From Oscillatoria salina IIICB1 (GTDB taxonomy: Bacteria > Cyanobacteriota > Cyanobacteriia > Cyanobacteriales > SIO1D9): DNA of 64,000 bases. Position numbers and translations under genes: made by a program. Shown here piece by piece: positions 9,901 through 16,636 of the stretch (position 1 is its first letter; each line of letters opens with the position of its first letter). The notes below the pieces were generated by a model that worked only from the letters and a program-made list of their open reading frames with translations, was not told the origin of the DNA and searched no databases. Location: NCBI RefSeq assembly GCF_020144665.1, contig NZ_JAAHBQ010000163.1:124001-188000 (forward strand). The letters run 5' to 3'.

Positions 9901-10084
9901 CATGACGATGGACAATATTGGCAAGTACGGCTACCAATTTTTCCCGATCTAGCTCCCCGGTCACTAAAACCGCACCTTGACTCCGATAAGGACAATTCTG
10001 GATTTCTTGTTGCAACAACCAAAGGGATTTTTGTTGGGGAGAAAGTTGAAATCCTTGTAGGTTAGCATTTTGCATATCTAGCAC
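3965..10084 (-). CDS. Non-ribosomal peptide synthetase NRPS1: C(degenerate)-A(Asp-type)-PCP-E-C
   Basis: A 2039-residue one-module synthetase ending in an extra condensation domain. Order: condensation-like domain (about 12-450) whose HHxxxDG motif is replaced by TALCGDR, so probably inactive; adenylation domain (about 475-1010) with YVIYTSGSTGIPKG; carrier domain with LGGDSI (about 1068), the carrier type that precedes epimerases; epimerisation domain with HHLIIDGISW and FNYLGQYD; a second C domain starting YCLSPLQQGLLFHS with intact HHLLLDGW. My manual reading of the ten specificity residues is DLTKIGHVGK, close to the Asp code DLTKVGHVGK, so it likely loads Asp and epimerises it. A Lys-rich insertion of about 45 residues sits inside the A domain between NPF and ERLYRTGDLA. 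There is no terminal release domain, so a partner synthetase is needed. The start is GTG at 10084; an ATG nine bases on is possible. Confidence 0.92.
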   Translation of the reverse strand: MLDMQNANLQGFQLSPQQKSLWLLQQEIQNCPYRSQGAVLVTGELDREKLVAVLANIVHRHEILRTRFEQLPGLSLPVQIIEPSITIPSLPSHDLSDLSPPEQQVRLESLFQQMLVQPLRLERCPNWQLALIQLGKNKHWLFLSLTALCGDRQSLENLVLEICYGYAGQPEKLVAEPLQYADFAEWQNELLEAEDTELGRKYWLDREKIAMNRFLLPFERSSVQKEEFIPETISLSLSTARVEQLEQLLQKLNVEPAVFFLAGLLVLIQRITRKERLTIGVKAFGRDEEELSGSLGLMAKYLPLNIDVDETQKLPDFCRQIAAQWQKNRQWQDYFNGQLFFAQTANTHNLFWHSLSFDYRDNQTPKYSAGGLDWSLEKIYSCCERYKLNISCEKNATEININFNYDRCLYKQDEIVRWASYYQTLLASALEKPSLSLSELELISSSETQALLLQFSGAIAAEMAQPSREVAQRLGLHQVFEQQVEKTPERIAVAHGGETLTYVQLNQRANQLARYLQNSGIGHGGIVAICVDRSPLMIIGLLAAWKVGAAYLPLDPSWPPERLALLLRESQAVAILTQESLQDKLPQQEAAILVWEPIAAAVSDCEGENLGLQVSPEDLAYVIYTSGSTGIPKGVAIEHRQLLNYLQGILAKLALPSSKASYGFISSFAADLGNTAIFPALCTGGCLQIIPQNCLSDPVALAAYCRQQGGIDCLKIVPSHLKALINNAPNPAQLLPRQRLILGGEACDWEFIGQLEALAPNCTIINHYGPTEATVGVLTYQIEPNRTETEGETVPLGKPLPNTQIFLLDSHLRPVPVGVWGELYIGGASLARGYLNQPQLNQQQFNANPFNHQLKIKRKPETFKLKISSGGWFSGKKFKLKSSTMPLSTSDRLKFKFSERLYRTGDLARYLPSGNIEFLGRADNQVKIRGFRVELGAIETILRQHPAIQETVVVAVEDEPGEKRLVAYFTSLESPAIAVGELRRYLQQKLPAFALPAALVRLEALPLTENGKLDRRALCVPAWKQCDRETSSIAPRTPQEKVLADIWAKVLRVGQVGIFDNFFELGGDSILSIQIVARAREAGLRLAAIAPFHYQTVAELAAVAQPMTGRTPQGEVVGNAPLTPIAHWFFAQQQPEPHHWNLSILLEIPAQLDRDRLEQIFSHLYHHHDALRLRFERQELGWQQSYGEAQKQIPCRWFDLSSLSPGEQASAIETHASQIQSSLDLSVPPLMSLAGFDLGSDRPGRLLVVCHHLIIDGISWGIWLEDFYRAYEQLESGETVQLPPKTTSFQEWAERLIDYARTETAKAEFNYWLANGSQSVSPLPKDDDTGANTVASARTVSVSLDAATTQSALEKVAARNSTPLHDLLLSSLLHTFGQWTGEAKLRLELEGHGRETLFEGVDLSRTLGWFTARFPVVFTLEIGERPSRDTLKSVKAQRQHIPNRGIGYGILRYLSGNPEIVTALEALPSPEVSFNYLGQYDRLLPQSDTFRLAKESRGAERSLRGTRTQAIAIEAIVLDGQLHVRWTYSENLHRRSTIETLAENFIATLKELIAQCLAPGDSYTPADFPLASLTPQQLASLNQTFAPLADIYCLSPLQQGLLFHSRYAPESRLYCQQKVFTLQGTLDKTAFKQAWHAVVNRHHSLKAAFVWENLDEPLQVIKETVDIPFEEQDWQNLSLEEQELKLHDYLKADLERGFSLSEAPLMRMALLAIASDRYQFVWSHHHLLLDGWCNSPLLDEVFKLHQAYRRDRALSLPDPVPYRHYLAWLQQQDRTKAKAFWQQTLSGIDAPTRWGIEQDSFGEARNPVCQQLSLAPETATALRSLARTHGLTLNILIQGALALLLSRYSGREDILFGATVSGRPAELPGVESAIGVFINTLPVRVRIPGDISLLSWLKQLQQQQTQRWDYQYNSLSEIQGWSDIPRHLPLFEIFIAFENYPIETSLLSGNCGLKILNVRSFSRTNYPFSVTVELTPDLSIAITYEPQKYEAIAIERILEQFQALLEVFPASMKVLLSQIDLIERTEIQELVDSFNVDLE
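7395..7530 (-). other. Lys-rich insertion inside the NRPS1 adenylation domain
   Basis: Between the conserved segments NANPF and ERLYRTGDLA, which in most A domains are separated by only a few residues, about 45 residues are inserted. They alternate Lys and hydrophobic residues (LKIKRK, FKLKISS, KKFKLKSS, LKFKF) and look like short beta-strands. The reading frame is kept. Position is between core motifs A6 and A7, away from the predicted substrate pocket. NRPS2 domains lack it. Confidence 0.65.
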
Positions 10085-10280
10085 TCGTATCCGGGAAGTG
10101 GGACAAATCTGCTTTTGACGTTAGCTATTTATAAACCAAATATAAAAAAAAATCAGCAATTCATCCCAAGTACCTCTCAGAGATTATCGACGTGGGGCTT
10201 CTCGCTAGTTTAAGCTAAAAATAACTTAACAGGGAGACTAAATTTGTGTTAACTTACAGCTATTTGTTAAGTCCGAGTTA
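10085..10280. promoter_or_regulatory. Divergent promoter region between NRPS1 and lanM
   Basis: This 196-base spacer separates the start of NRPS1 (leftward) from lanM (rightward), so it must hold both promoters unless transcription enters from outside. It is AT-rich with an A-tract (ATATAAAAAAAAA at 10140-10152) and a TTGACG at 10115-10120. No clean paired -35/-10 set with normal spacing was found for either direction. Confidence 0.4.
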
Positions 10281-13200
10281 ATGAATGTTACCACCGCCAA
10301 ATTAGCTGAGATTGCAGCTAAGGCAAGTTCTTTATCAGAACGCTGCCGAGAGCGATCGCCTCGACGAGAATCAGAAACCGAACAGCAGTTTATTGCAGAA
10401 CGCCTCACCCGTTGGTGTCAAGTGACGGCTGAAGGGAACTGGGAAAAGTGGCATAAGCGTCTGCAATGGGACGGATTAGATAGCGAGGACGTGAAACATC
10501 GGCTGGTAGCGCCAAAGGGAAATAACCCAATCACTTCTTTACCTCCTTGGACGGAAACCTTAAGTCGGGTAATCTTGACTATCGCTCAATTTGACCCAGA
10601 TACCGCCGCCGAACTAAACATTCCCCTGCCCAGAAACACAGAGCATCCCCTTCCCTTTGCCGAGTTTTGGCTACCCGCGATTATCGTCGGACGGCAAAAT
10701 CTAGCCAATCACTTAGCCATTCCTCACCTATCCTCAGAGGAATTTCCCTTCACGCTCCTAACGGTAACAGCTTATCAGAGTTTAGAGCGAATTTTGTGGG
10801 AACGGCTCACTTTCCTCAGTGCCAGAACCTTATACGAGGAATTTTCCCAGTTTCGCCCTTGTGCCTACAACGGTTTTAACCTGTTGCTGGAACAGCTCAA
10901 TTTACTGGAAACGTTGGCGGCAACCCCAAAGAGCCAGCAATATTATCATGCTTTTCTGAACGCACTCAGGCAAGATGGCGGGCTGGCTCTTTTTGAGAAC
11001 TATCCAGTTTTGGGACGACTTGTGGCAATGACCATAGAATTTTGGGCAGAAGCCACTGCTGAGCTGCTCGCCCGTCTCCAAAGCGATCGCCGAGAACTCG
11101 AACAAATCTTAGGCAGCACCCTAGGACAGGTGAGCTATCTGAAAAGTTCCCGTTCTGACCTCCACAATCGCGGTCGTTGCGTCTGGATTTTATCCTTTGA
11201 CTCAGGTCAAACGCTAGTTTACAAACCCAAGAATTTAGGCTTAGAAGTCGCTTACAACCAGTTTCTGCACTGGTGCAATCAGCATGATGCTCCTTTGCCG
11301 TTTAAGGTGCTTAAATCTTGGGATCGCGGTGCTTATGGCTGGGTACTGGATTATGTAGAACCTTTACCTTGTGCCGATCCTGACGCCGCCCAGCGTTTCT
11401 ACCAGAGAGCAGGGATGTTGTTGTGCGTTCTCTATCTACTCGGCGGTAATGATTGCCACTACGAAAACCTAATCGCTCACGGCGAACATCCGCTCCTGGT
11501 AGATGTGGAAACCCTGATGCACCCCCAAGCCCAGGCGATCGCTGGCTCGCCCCAAGCCCTGCTAGAAACTAGGGATAGCCGTCTGTTTTGGGACTCGGTG
11601 CAGCGTACCGGACTGCTACCGCGCTGGGAATTTAGTTCAGACCGCCGCATTGCCTACGATCTCAGTGGTTTAGGTAGTGTCAGCGCCCAACCCTTCCCTG
11701 GGAAACGACCGCGATGGCAGTTCGTCAATACGGATGAAATGTATCTCACTAAGGAAAATGAGCGATTACCCCAACAAAACAATGTCCCAATTTGCAATGG
11801 TGTAGCTCTCTCGCCCAACGACTATCTAGAAGAGATCGTGGCGGGATTTGAGCAAATGTATCGCTTTTTCTGTGCCAAACGGCAAGCCTTACAGGATGCC
11901 CAAGAACTTCAGACTCAGTTGCGATCGCAGTCGGTACGGTTTATTTTTCGGGCGACTCAACTGTATGAAACCCTGTTGGAAAGGACTCTCGCTCCTGAAT
12001 ATCTTCGGGATGGTGCCGATCGCAGTATTGAATTAGATATTTTAGCCCAAACCTTTCTTAACGCCGCAGACAAGCCTCCAGCTTGGGAACTGTTGTCTGC
12101 CGAACTAGCGGCAATGGAGCAAATGGACATTCCCTACTTTGGCACGCTCTCCAGCAGCGATGTGCTGACGGTGGGCGTGGCTCAACCCCTATCGGGCTAT
12201 CTCAAACAATCGAGCTACAGTCAGTTTTGCCATCGCCTCCACTACCTGAATCAGCAGGATTTGGCTTGGCAGGTGGCGGTGATTCGCGGCAGTTTTTCTG
12301 CTCGCATCGCCCAAACCGAAGTCAGGCGATCGCCTAATCCTGTCTTTTCCTCGATTGCTACTGACTCGGAGTTGCTTCCCCTCGCAGCAACAGATTTAAT
12401 CGCTAGCGCCCAAACTCTGGCTGAGGAGATTCAGGTGAGAGCGCTCCGGGATGAACTGGGAACAGTAAGCTGGATGGGATTGAGCTATGTTGCCACGGCC
12501 GAACAGTTTCAATTTCAACCCCTAGGAGATAGCCTTTATGATGGTCGCTGTGGCATCGCCCTGTTTCTCGCCGCACTAGAAAGAGTAAGCGGAAAATCTT
12601 ACCAAAACTTGATTTCAGCCACACTGGCTCCTCTGCACCAGCGACTTTACTCGCGCGATCGCGCTATGACTGAACAATGGCTACGGCAGATCGGTATTGG
12701 TGGCGCCACTGGACTCGGCTCCATCATCTATACTTTTGTGAAATTGAGTCAGTTCCTGGAAGCGGATTTTTGGCTGGAAGCCGCCGCTAGGGCAGCCAGT
12801 TTCCTGACCCCAGAACGGATTAAACGCGATCGCCAGTTAGACATTATTGGTGGCTGTGCGGGGGCGATTTTGGGCTTACTGGCGCTCTCCAACCAAACTG
12901 GGGATACGGCTGTGCTAGAAAAAGCGATTCTTTGTGGAAAGCATCTGGGTGAGGAACAGATTAGCCAGGATAACCAACCCAAAGCCTGGAGAACTCTTGC
13001 TGATATCCCGCTAACGGGCTTTTCCCACGGAGCAGCAGGAATAGCCTATGCTTTATTGCGCTTGTACGCAAAAACGGGAATTTCGGCTTATCTGGCTGCT
13101 GCACGCGAGGGAATAGCTTACGAAACTCATTTATTTACTCCTAGCGCCCAGAATTGGCCAGATTTGCGGATAGCGACCAAACCGCCTCACTTTGCCGTAA

Positions 13201-13601
13201 TGTGGTGTCACGGCGCCACAGGCATCGGCTTAGGAAGACTAGGCGGTTTAGCTATAGAAGCGTCTGAGGCGATTTATCAGGATATAGAAGTGTCTTTACA
13301 AACTACACTAAACTATGGATTGAGAGGAGTAGATCATCTCTGCTGTGGCAATTTTGGTCGTTTAGAACTGCTGCTCGTGGCAGGGCAAAAACTTTCTCGT
13401 CCTGAGTTGGTCGAAACAGCGTTACTACAAGCCAACAACAGAATTTGGCGATCGCGCCACACTGGAGGCTATCAACTGTTTGGCAATCTACCCCAAACTA
13501 CTTTTAATCCTGGTTTTTTTCAAGGAACTGCTGGTATTGGTTACGAGTTACTGCGCTTAGCCTATCCCGAAATTTTACCCTCAGTCTTATTGTGGGAATA
13601 A
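10281..13601 (+). CDS. lanM: Class II lanthipeptide synthetase LanM, ProcM-like three-cysteine zinc site
   Basis: A bifunctional 1106-residue enzyme expected to dehydrate Ser/Thr of a precursor peptide via phosphorylation and elimination and then add Cys thiols to make (methyl)lanthionine rings. The N-terminal dehydratase (DUF4135) shows HNRGRCVWIL, TLVYKPKNLGLE, GGNDCHYENLIAHG and LVDVETLMHP. The C-terminal LanC-like cyclase (about 740-1106) has GGCAGAILGL, MWCHGATGIGLGR and HLCCGNFGR. Zinc ligands would be Cys976, Cys1021 and Cys1022; ordinary LanM/LanC have Cys-Cys-His. The CCG arrangement defines the ProcM-like group, known for tolerance toward diverse substrates. A candidate Nif11-like precursor lies at 16637. 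An FkbM methyltransferase follows 72 bases downstream. No LanT transporter/protease is present in the window. Confidence 0.93.
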   Translation: MNVTTAKLAEIAAKASSLSERCRERSPRRESETEQQFIAERLTRWCQVTAEGNWEKWHKRLQWDGLDSEDVKHRLVAPKGNNPITSLPPWTETLSRVILTIAQFDPDTAAELNIPLPRNTEHPLPFAEFWLPAIIVGRQNLANHLAIPHLSSEEFPFTLLTVTAYQSLERILWERLTFLSARTLYEEFSQFRPCAYNGFNLLLEQLNLLETLAATPKSQQYYHAFLNALRQDGGLALFENYPVLGRLVAMTIEFWAEATAELLARLQSDRRELEQILGSTLGQVSYLKSSRSDLHNRGRCVWILSFDSGQTLVYKPKNLGLEVAYNQFLHWCNQHDAPLPFKVLKSWDRGAYGWVLDYVEPLPCADPDAAQRFYQRAGMLLCVLYLLGGNDCHYENLIAHGEHPLLVDVETLMHPQAQAIAGSPQALLETRDSRLFWDSVQRTGLLPRWEFSSDRRIAYDLSGLGSVSAQPFPGKRPRWQFVNTDEMYLTKENERLPQQNNVPICNGVALSPNDYLEEIVAGFEQMYRFFCAKRQALQDAQELQTQLRSQSVRFIFRATQLYETLLERTLAPEYLRDGADRSIELDILAQTFLNAADKPPAWELLSAELAAMEQMDIPYFGTLSSSDVLTVGVAQPLSGYLKQSSYSQFCHRLHYLNQQDLAWQVAVIRGSFSARIAQTEVRRSPNPVFSSIATDSELLPLAATDLIASAQTLAEEIQVRALRDELGTVSWMGLSYVATAEQFQFQPLGDSLYDGRCGIALFLAALERVSGKSYQNLISATLAPLHQRLYSRDRAMTEQWLRQIGIGGATGLGSIIYTFVKLSQFLEADFWLEAAARAASFLTPERIKRDRQLDIIGGCAGAILGLLALSNQTGDTAVLEKAILCGKHLGEEQISQDNQPKAWRTLADIPLTGFSHGAAGIAYALLRLYAKTGISAYLAAAREGIAYETHLFTPSAQNWPDLRIATKPPHFAVMWCHGATGIGLGRLGGLAIEASEAIYQDIEVSLQTTLNYGLRGVDHLCCGNFGRLELLLVAGQKLSRPELVETALLQANNRIWRSRHTGGYQLFGNLPQTTFNPGFFQGTAGIGYELLRLAYPEILPSVLLWE

Positions 13602-13673
13602 GACTGTACTTTGCTCCGATAGCATGATGTTTCTGCTGTTTTTTCCTGAATTTTCCCGAAAAAAAGGATCGAT

Positions 13674-14486
13674 ATGAAATCAGATTTTTTTAACAGAATA
13701 CCGACGAAAATGATTGGTGCCTTTGAGGAATTGAAGTCTTTTTCTTTTCATCCTAGTTTCGATCGATTCAATTTAATGAAAATTCTCTTATTTCGTCAGT
13801 TGCTCGAACAGTATAAAATTGAATCAAAAGGGGTTATTCACTTAGGAGGACATCTAGGAGAAGAATTATTAATGTACGTCTTGACTGGCTTTACCAAAAT
13901 TCTTTTAGTAGAACCGCACCCCCAAGTTTTTCATCAATTGGAAAAGTTCGCCAAGCAACTTAATACTTGTCTTAATGAAATCCAGGTTTTTTTTAATTGT
14001 TCTGTTGATTGTCAAGTCGTAGCAATTCCCTGTGCGATCGGAGATAAAAAAGGAATATCTGAACTATTTGAATTGTCAGATACCGCTCTTTCCTCTACTC
14101 TAAAACCTACCAAGGTTTTCTTGGATTCCTTAGCCGATCGGGGAAAAAACAATCAACCTAAATCTGCTGGAAAAATACCTGTCAAAACCTTAGATGATTT
14201 GCTGCAAAATTTGCCTAATAAATGGCAATTAGAAGACTTTAATTTTCTCTGGATGAACATTCAAGGTGCCGAACTATTGGCTTTAAATGGAGGAAAAAAT
14301 GCCATCAAACAACTTGATTACATCTTTCTCGAAACTGATTTTGAAAAACGGTATGAAAATTCTCCATCTCCCGAAGAAATTGATAGTTTATTAAGCCACT
14401 GGGAATTTTCTCCCCAGTGGAAAATAATGTCTCCTCATAGTCAAACACTGGGCATGACTTTATATATTAAAAATCATCTTTGCTGA
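13674..14486 (+). CDS. FkbM family S-adenosylmethionine methyltransferase
   Basis: A 270-residue methyltransferase of the FkbM family (PF05050), whose characterised members mostly O-methylate sugars or hydroxyl groups of natural products. The SAM-binding start is VIHLGGHLGEE and the acidic loop is LLVEPHPQVF; the family signature VKTLDDLL and FLWMNIQGAELLALNGG follow. The ATG at 13674 is preceded by AAAGGA seven bases away. It sits 72 bases after lanM on the same strand, so it is likely in the same transcript and may tailor the lanthipeptide or another cluster product, for instance a hydroxyl group introduced by a neighbouring oxygenase; that role is inference. It converges with the O1 oxygenase gene, with only 24 bases between the stops. 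Confidence 0.82.
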   Translation: MKSDFFNRIPTKMIGAFEELKSFSFHPSFDRFNLMKILLFRQLLEQYKIESKGVIHLGGHLGEELLMYVLTGFTKILLVEPHPQVFHQLEKFAKQLNTCLNEIQVFFNCSVDCQVVAIPCAIGDKKGISELFELSDTALSSTLKPTKVFLDSLADRGKNNQPKSAGKIPVKTLDDLLQNLPNKWQLEDFNFLWMNIQGAELLALNGGKNAIKQLDYIFLETDFEKRYENSPSPEEIDSLLSHWEFSPQWKIMSPHSQTLGMTLYIKNHLC

Positions 14487-14510
14487 AATAAGCTTGTCTC
14501 GCTCGATCCC

Positions 14511-15317
14511 CTAACTCCAGTAATAAACCTTTTCGCGATCCCGGGAAAGTGCTAAAGATCCGCCAATGGTGATTCTCGTTTCATTACCTAATATATCAGC
14601 AATACAATGAAGAATGCTGCCCCCTTGAAAAATAACCAGATCGCCAATCTCAGGAACGATAATTTTTCGCGGAAATTTATCTATGCTTTGTTTCGCTTCT
14701 CTAATTTTTTCACGATCTGTTTCTGACTTTTTTAGTCGCTCTGCTGGTAGATCGTAAAGAATAAGTTCTCCTCCGGCTTCTGCTTTATTGACGACAACAA
14801 AGTAACTAAGTCCATCGACTAATTGGGCAATCTCTTTTAAGTAATTATACGCTGAATCGTGTAAAAATTCGTTGCCGATATGAATAGGAATTCCGCCGTG
14901 ATTGGGATAAGCAAATCGAATTGTTGCTGGCGTGTAAGCCCTACCCTGTTCCCCCGGCAATTCGACTGCCTTATTTCCGGAAAGTTGACGGACTATCGAC
15001 TTAATAGTTGCTTCAAAATCCGTGGGAAAAATTTCCTTTAGCTCGGCTCTGAATTTCTCTGCTGCTGCGAAATAATCGGATTTATCGTTACCCTGAGCGA
15101 CTAAAATTTTTCCCCAGGTTTCTCCATAGGGCGTGGGATAGAATCCTGTTTTTTTGGTAGCTAATTTTGTTTTAAGAGCGAGCATTTCTGCTTGAGAAAA
15201 TACGCCAGTGACAACTATACCTTCTAGTTCACCTTGGTAAGTTTGACTGATGACATCTGAGTATTTGTTTATTGATTCACCCTTAATTATAATCCACTTT
15301 TCTGGGACTTTAAGCAT
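14511..15317 (-). CDS. Fe(II)/2OG enzyme O1 with His-x-Gly metal motif, candidate halogenase
   Basis: A 268-residue protein that by its conserved positions folds as a double-stranded beta-helix Fe(II)/2-oxoglutarate enzyme. The proximal metal motif reads His146-Ile-Gly148 where hydroxylases have His-x-Asp/Glu; the distal ligand is His237 (SILHCI) and the 2OG-binding Arg is Arg248 (TRITIGG). Loss of the carboxylate leaves an open iron site that binds halide in WelO5, BesD and SyrB2. A Glu at position 150 (HIGNE) could instead serve as ligand, so halogenation is a candidate activity only. GELILYD and the C-terminal KVYYWS are shared with O2 and O3, clearly paralogues. It follows O2 by 52 bases on the same strand, with AGGAAG before its ATG. 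Confidence 0.72.
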   Translation of the reverse strand: MLKVPEKWIIIKGESINKYSDVISQTYQGELEGIVVTGVFSQAEMLALKTKLATKKTGFYPTPYGETWGKILVAQGNDKSDYFAAAEKFRAELKEIFPTDFEATIKSIVRQLSGNKAVELPGEQGRAYTPATIRFAYPNHGGIPIHIGNEFLHDSAYNYLKEIAQLVDGLSYFVVVNKAEAGGELILYDLPAERLKKSETDREKIREAKQSIDKFPRKIIVPEIGDLVIFQGGSILHCIADILGNETRITIGGSLALSRDREKVYYWS

Positions 15318-15369
15318 TTTAATCTTCCTGCTTACTCACCTAAATTTAATTGCTCAAATTGGTAGTTTT

Positions 15370-16164
15370 TTAAGCCCAATAGTGAATTTTTTCTTCGTCT
15401 TGGGATAAGCCGACAAATCCTCCAATGCTATAGCGAATCTTGCTACCTTTGACTTCAGAAACTGCGTGCCAAATACAAGCGCCATGAAAAATAATTAAAT
15501 CGCCAACTTCTGGATCGTAACGCCTTTGCTGACATTTTTCTAGGTCTAGCTTTTCTTTGGGAATTGTCAACTCCTTTGGCAAGTCATCGTAGAGAATTAG
15601 TTCTCCACCTTGTTCGGGTTTGTCGATGACTAAATAATAACTCAGGCAGTTCTTCAGTTTAACGATTTCATGTAATTGTTCAAACCCTGGTAAGTTAATA
15701 AATTCGTTACCTTTATGCAAGCCAATTCCGCCGCGATCGGGATAGGTAAATCGAATTTGAGCGGGAGAATAAGCGTTATCATTTTTATGAGCAACTTCAA
15801 CCTGGCGTCCGCCTGAAAGTTCTTTAAAAATAGCTGTAATGGTAGATTCGTAATCAGGATTGAAAATAGCAGTTAACTCATTTCTTAGTCTAGCTGCATC
15901 TTGAAAGTATGAGGTTGTATCGCTACCATTAGCAGTCAAAACTGCTCCAATTAAGTCCCCATAGCGCTGTTGGCTACACAGTTGCGATAATTCCTCTTTT
16001 TTACGATCTAAATTTTGTTTAACTAGAAACATTTCTGCCTGAGTAAAAACCTGCTTGATGTGTATGCCATCAATTTCTCCCCGATAAATTTGATTAATAC
16101 CATCAGGGTAGTTAGCTAAATCGCTAACCTCAATCTTTACCCATTTTTCTGTTAAATTTACCAT
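15370..16164 (-). CDS. Fe(II)/2OG enzyme O2 with His-x-Gly metal motif, candidate halogenase
   Basis: A 264-residue paralogue of O1 and O3. Its proximal motif is His150-Lys-Gly152, again lacking the Asp/Glu iron ligand; distal His233 (CIWHAV) and Arg244 (IRYSIGG) are in place. Shared blocks with O1 are YSPAQIRFTYPDRGG, GGELILYDD and the tail KIHYWA. As in O1 a Glu follows two residues after the Gly (HKGNE). It is the first gene of a leftward pair (O2, O1) and is divergent from the precursor peptide gene across a 470-base spacer with a perfect palindrome. The substrate may be the precursor peptide, the dehydrated/cyclised peptide, or a carrier-bound residue; sequence does not decide. A strong ribosome binding site is not evident. 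Confidence 0.72.
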   Translation of the reverse strand: MVNLTEKWVKIEVSDLANYPDGINQIYRGEIDGIHIKQVFTQAEMFLVKQNLDRKKEELSQLCSQQRYGDLIGAVLTANGSDTTSYFQDAARLRNELTAIFNPDYESTITAIFKELSGGRQVEVAHKNDNAYSPAQIRFTYPDRGGIGLHKGNEFINLPGFEQLHEIVKLKNCLSYYLVIDKPEQGGELILYDDLPKELTIPKEKLDLEKCQQRRYDPEVGDLIIFHGACIWHAVSEVKGSKIRYSIGGFVGLSQDEEKIHYWA

Positions 16165-16314
16165 CTTTATTTATTGTTATTTGCGGCATTATAGTGTTTC
16201 TCTTCAGGATGAGGAATAATGTCTGGGCGCAAGCTTTGCCCCTATACATTTGGCTATACCTCACGCTCTGAGGATCTGCTATAGTCTCAAATTGAATCAT
16301 AGCAGCAAGTAGTC

Positions 16315-16336
16315 ACACAGAAGCTTTTGTCTGTGT
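16315..16336. promoter_or_regulatory. Hairpin with flanking 10-base direct repeat upstream of precursor gene
   Basis: ACACAGA and TCTGTGT form a perfect 7-base stem with an 8-base loop. The loop sequence overlaps a direct repeat AAGCTTTTGT found at 16321-16330 and again at 16337-16346. It lies in the divergent spacer between O2 and the precursor gene. Function unknown. Confidence 0.4.
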
Positions 16337-16391
16337 AAGCTTTTGTAAAACATTTCTAGTTCTCTGGGGTAAGCTGATTTGTCCTAATTGA

Positions 16392-16409
16392 TACTAATAG
16401 CTATTAGTA
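16392..16409. promoter_or_regulatory. 18-base perfect palindrome, candidate operator
   Basis: TACTAATAGCTATTAGTA is identical to its reverse complement over all 18 bases. It lies centrally in the spacer between O2 (leftward) and the precursor gene (rightward), about 145 bases upstream of the predicted precursor -35 box and 228 bases from the O2 start. Such dyads commonly bind dimeric regulators; no regulator gene is in the cluster. Confidence 0.45.
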
Positions 16410-16536
16410 CTCTATAAAGCTTGATAGCTATAGATTGATATTGTCAAAAAACAAATTAGTCTCATAGTTATTAAAAAATAATAGCACTAAATTATACATA
16501 AATTAGGTATTGATAAAGATAAATAATTGATTAAAT

Positions 16537-16565
16537 TTGACAAGCAAATAGATAAGTCATAAAAT
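16537..16565 (+). promoter_or_regulatory. Near-consensus housekeeping sigma promoter for the precursor gene
   Basis: TTGACA at 16537-16542 and TAAAAT at 16560-16565 are separated by exactly 17 bases. Transcription would start near 16572, leaving a leader of about 65 bases before the GTG start at 16637. A second TTGACA occurs at 16587 but lacks a good -10. This is the best-looking promoter in the cluster, in keeping with high expression of a precursor peptide. Confidence 0.65.
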
Positions 16566-16636
16566 CAAGCCAAGTCGATAAAAAAATTGACAACAAAGTT
16601 AAGGAAATATTAACGTCTAGTAGAAAGGAAAAACAA

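Noticed and set aside
16220-16290. A second precursor peptide upstream of O2
   Set aside because: Only frames of about 17-20 codons occur, without leader features.
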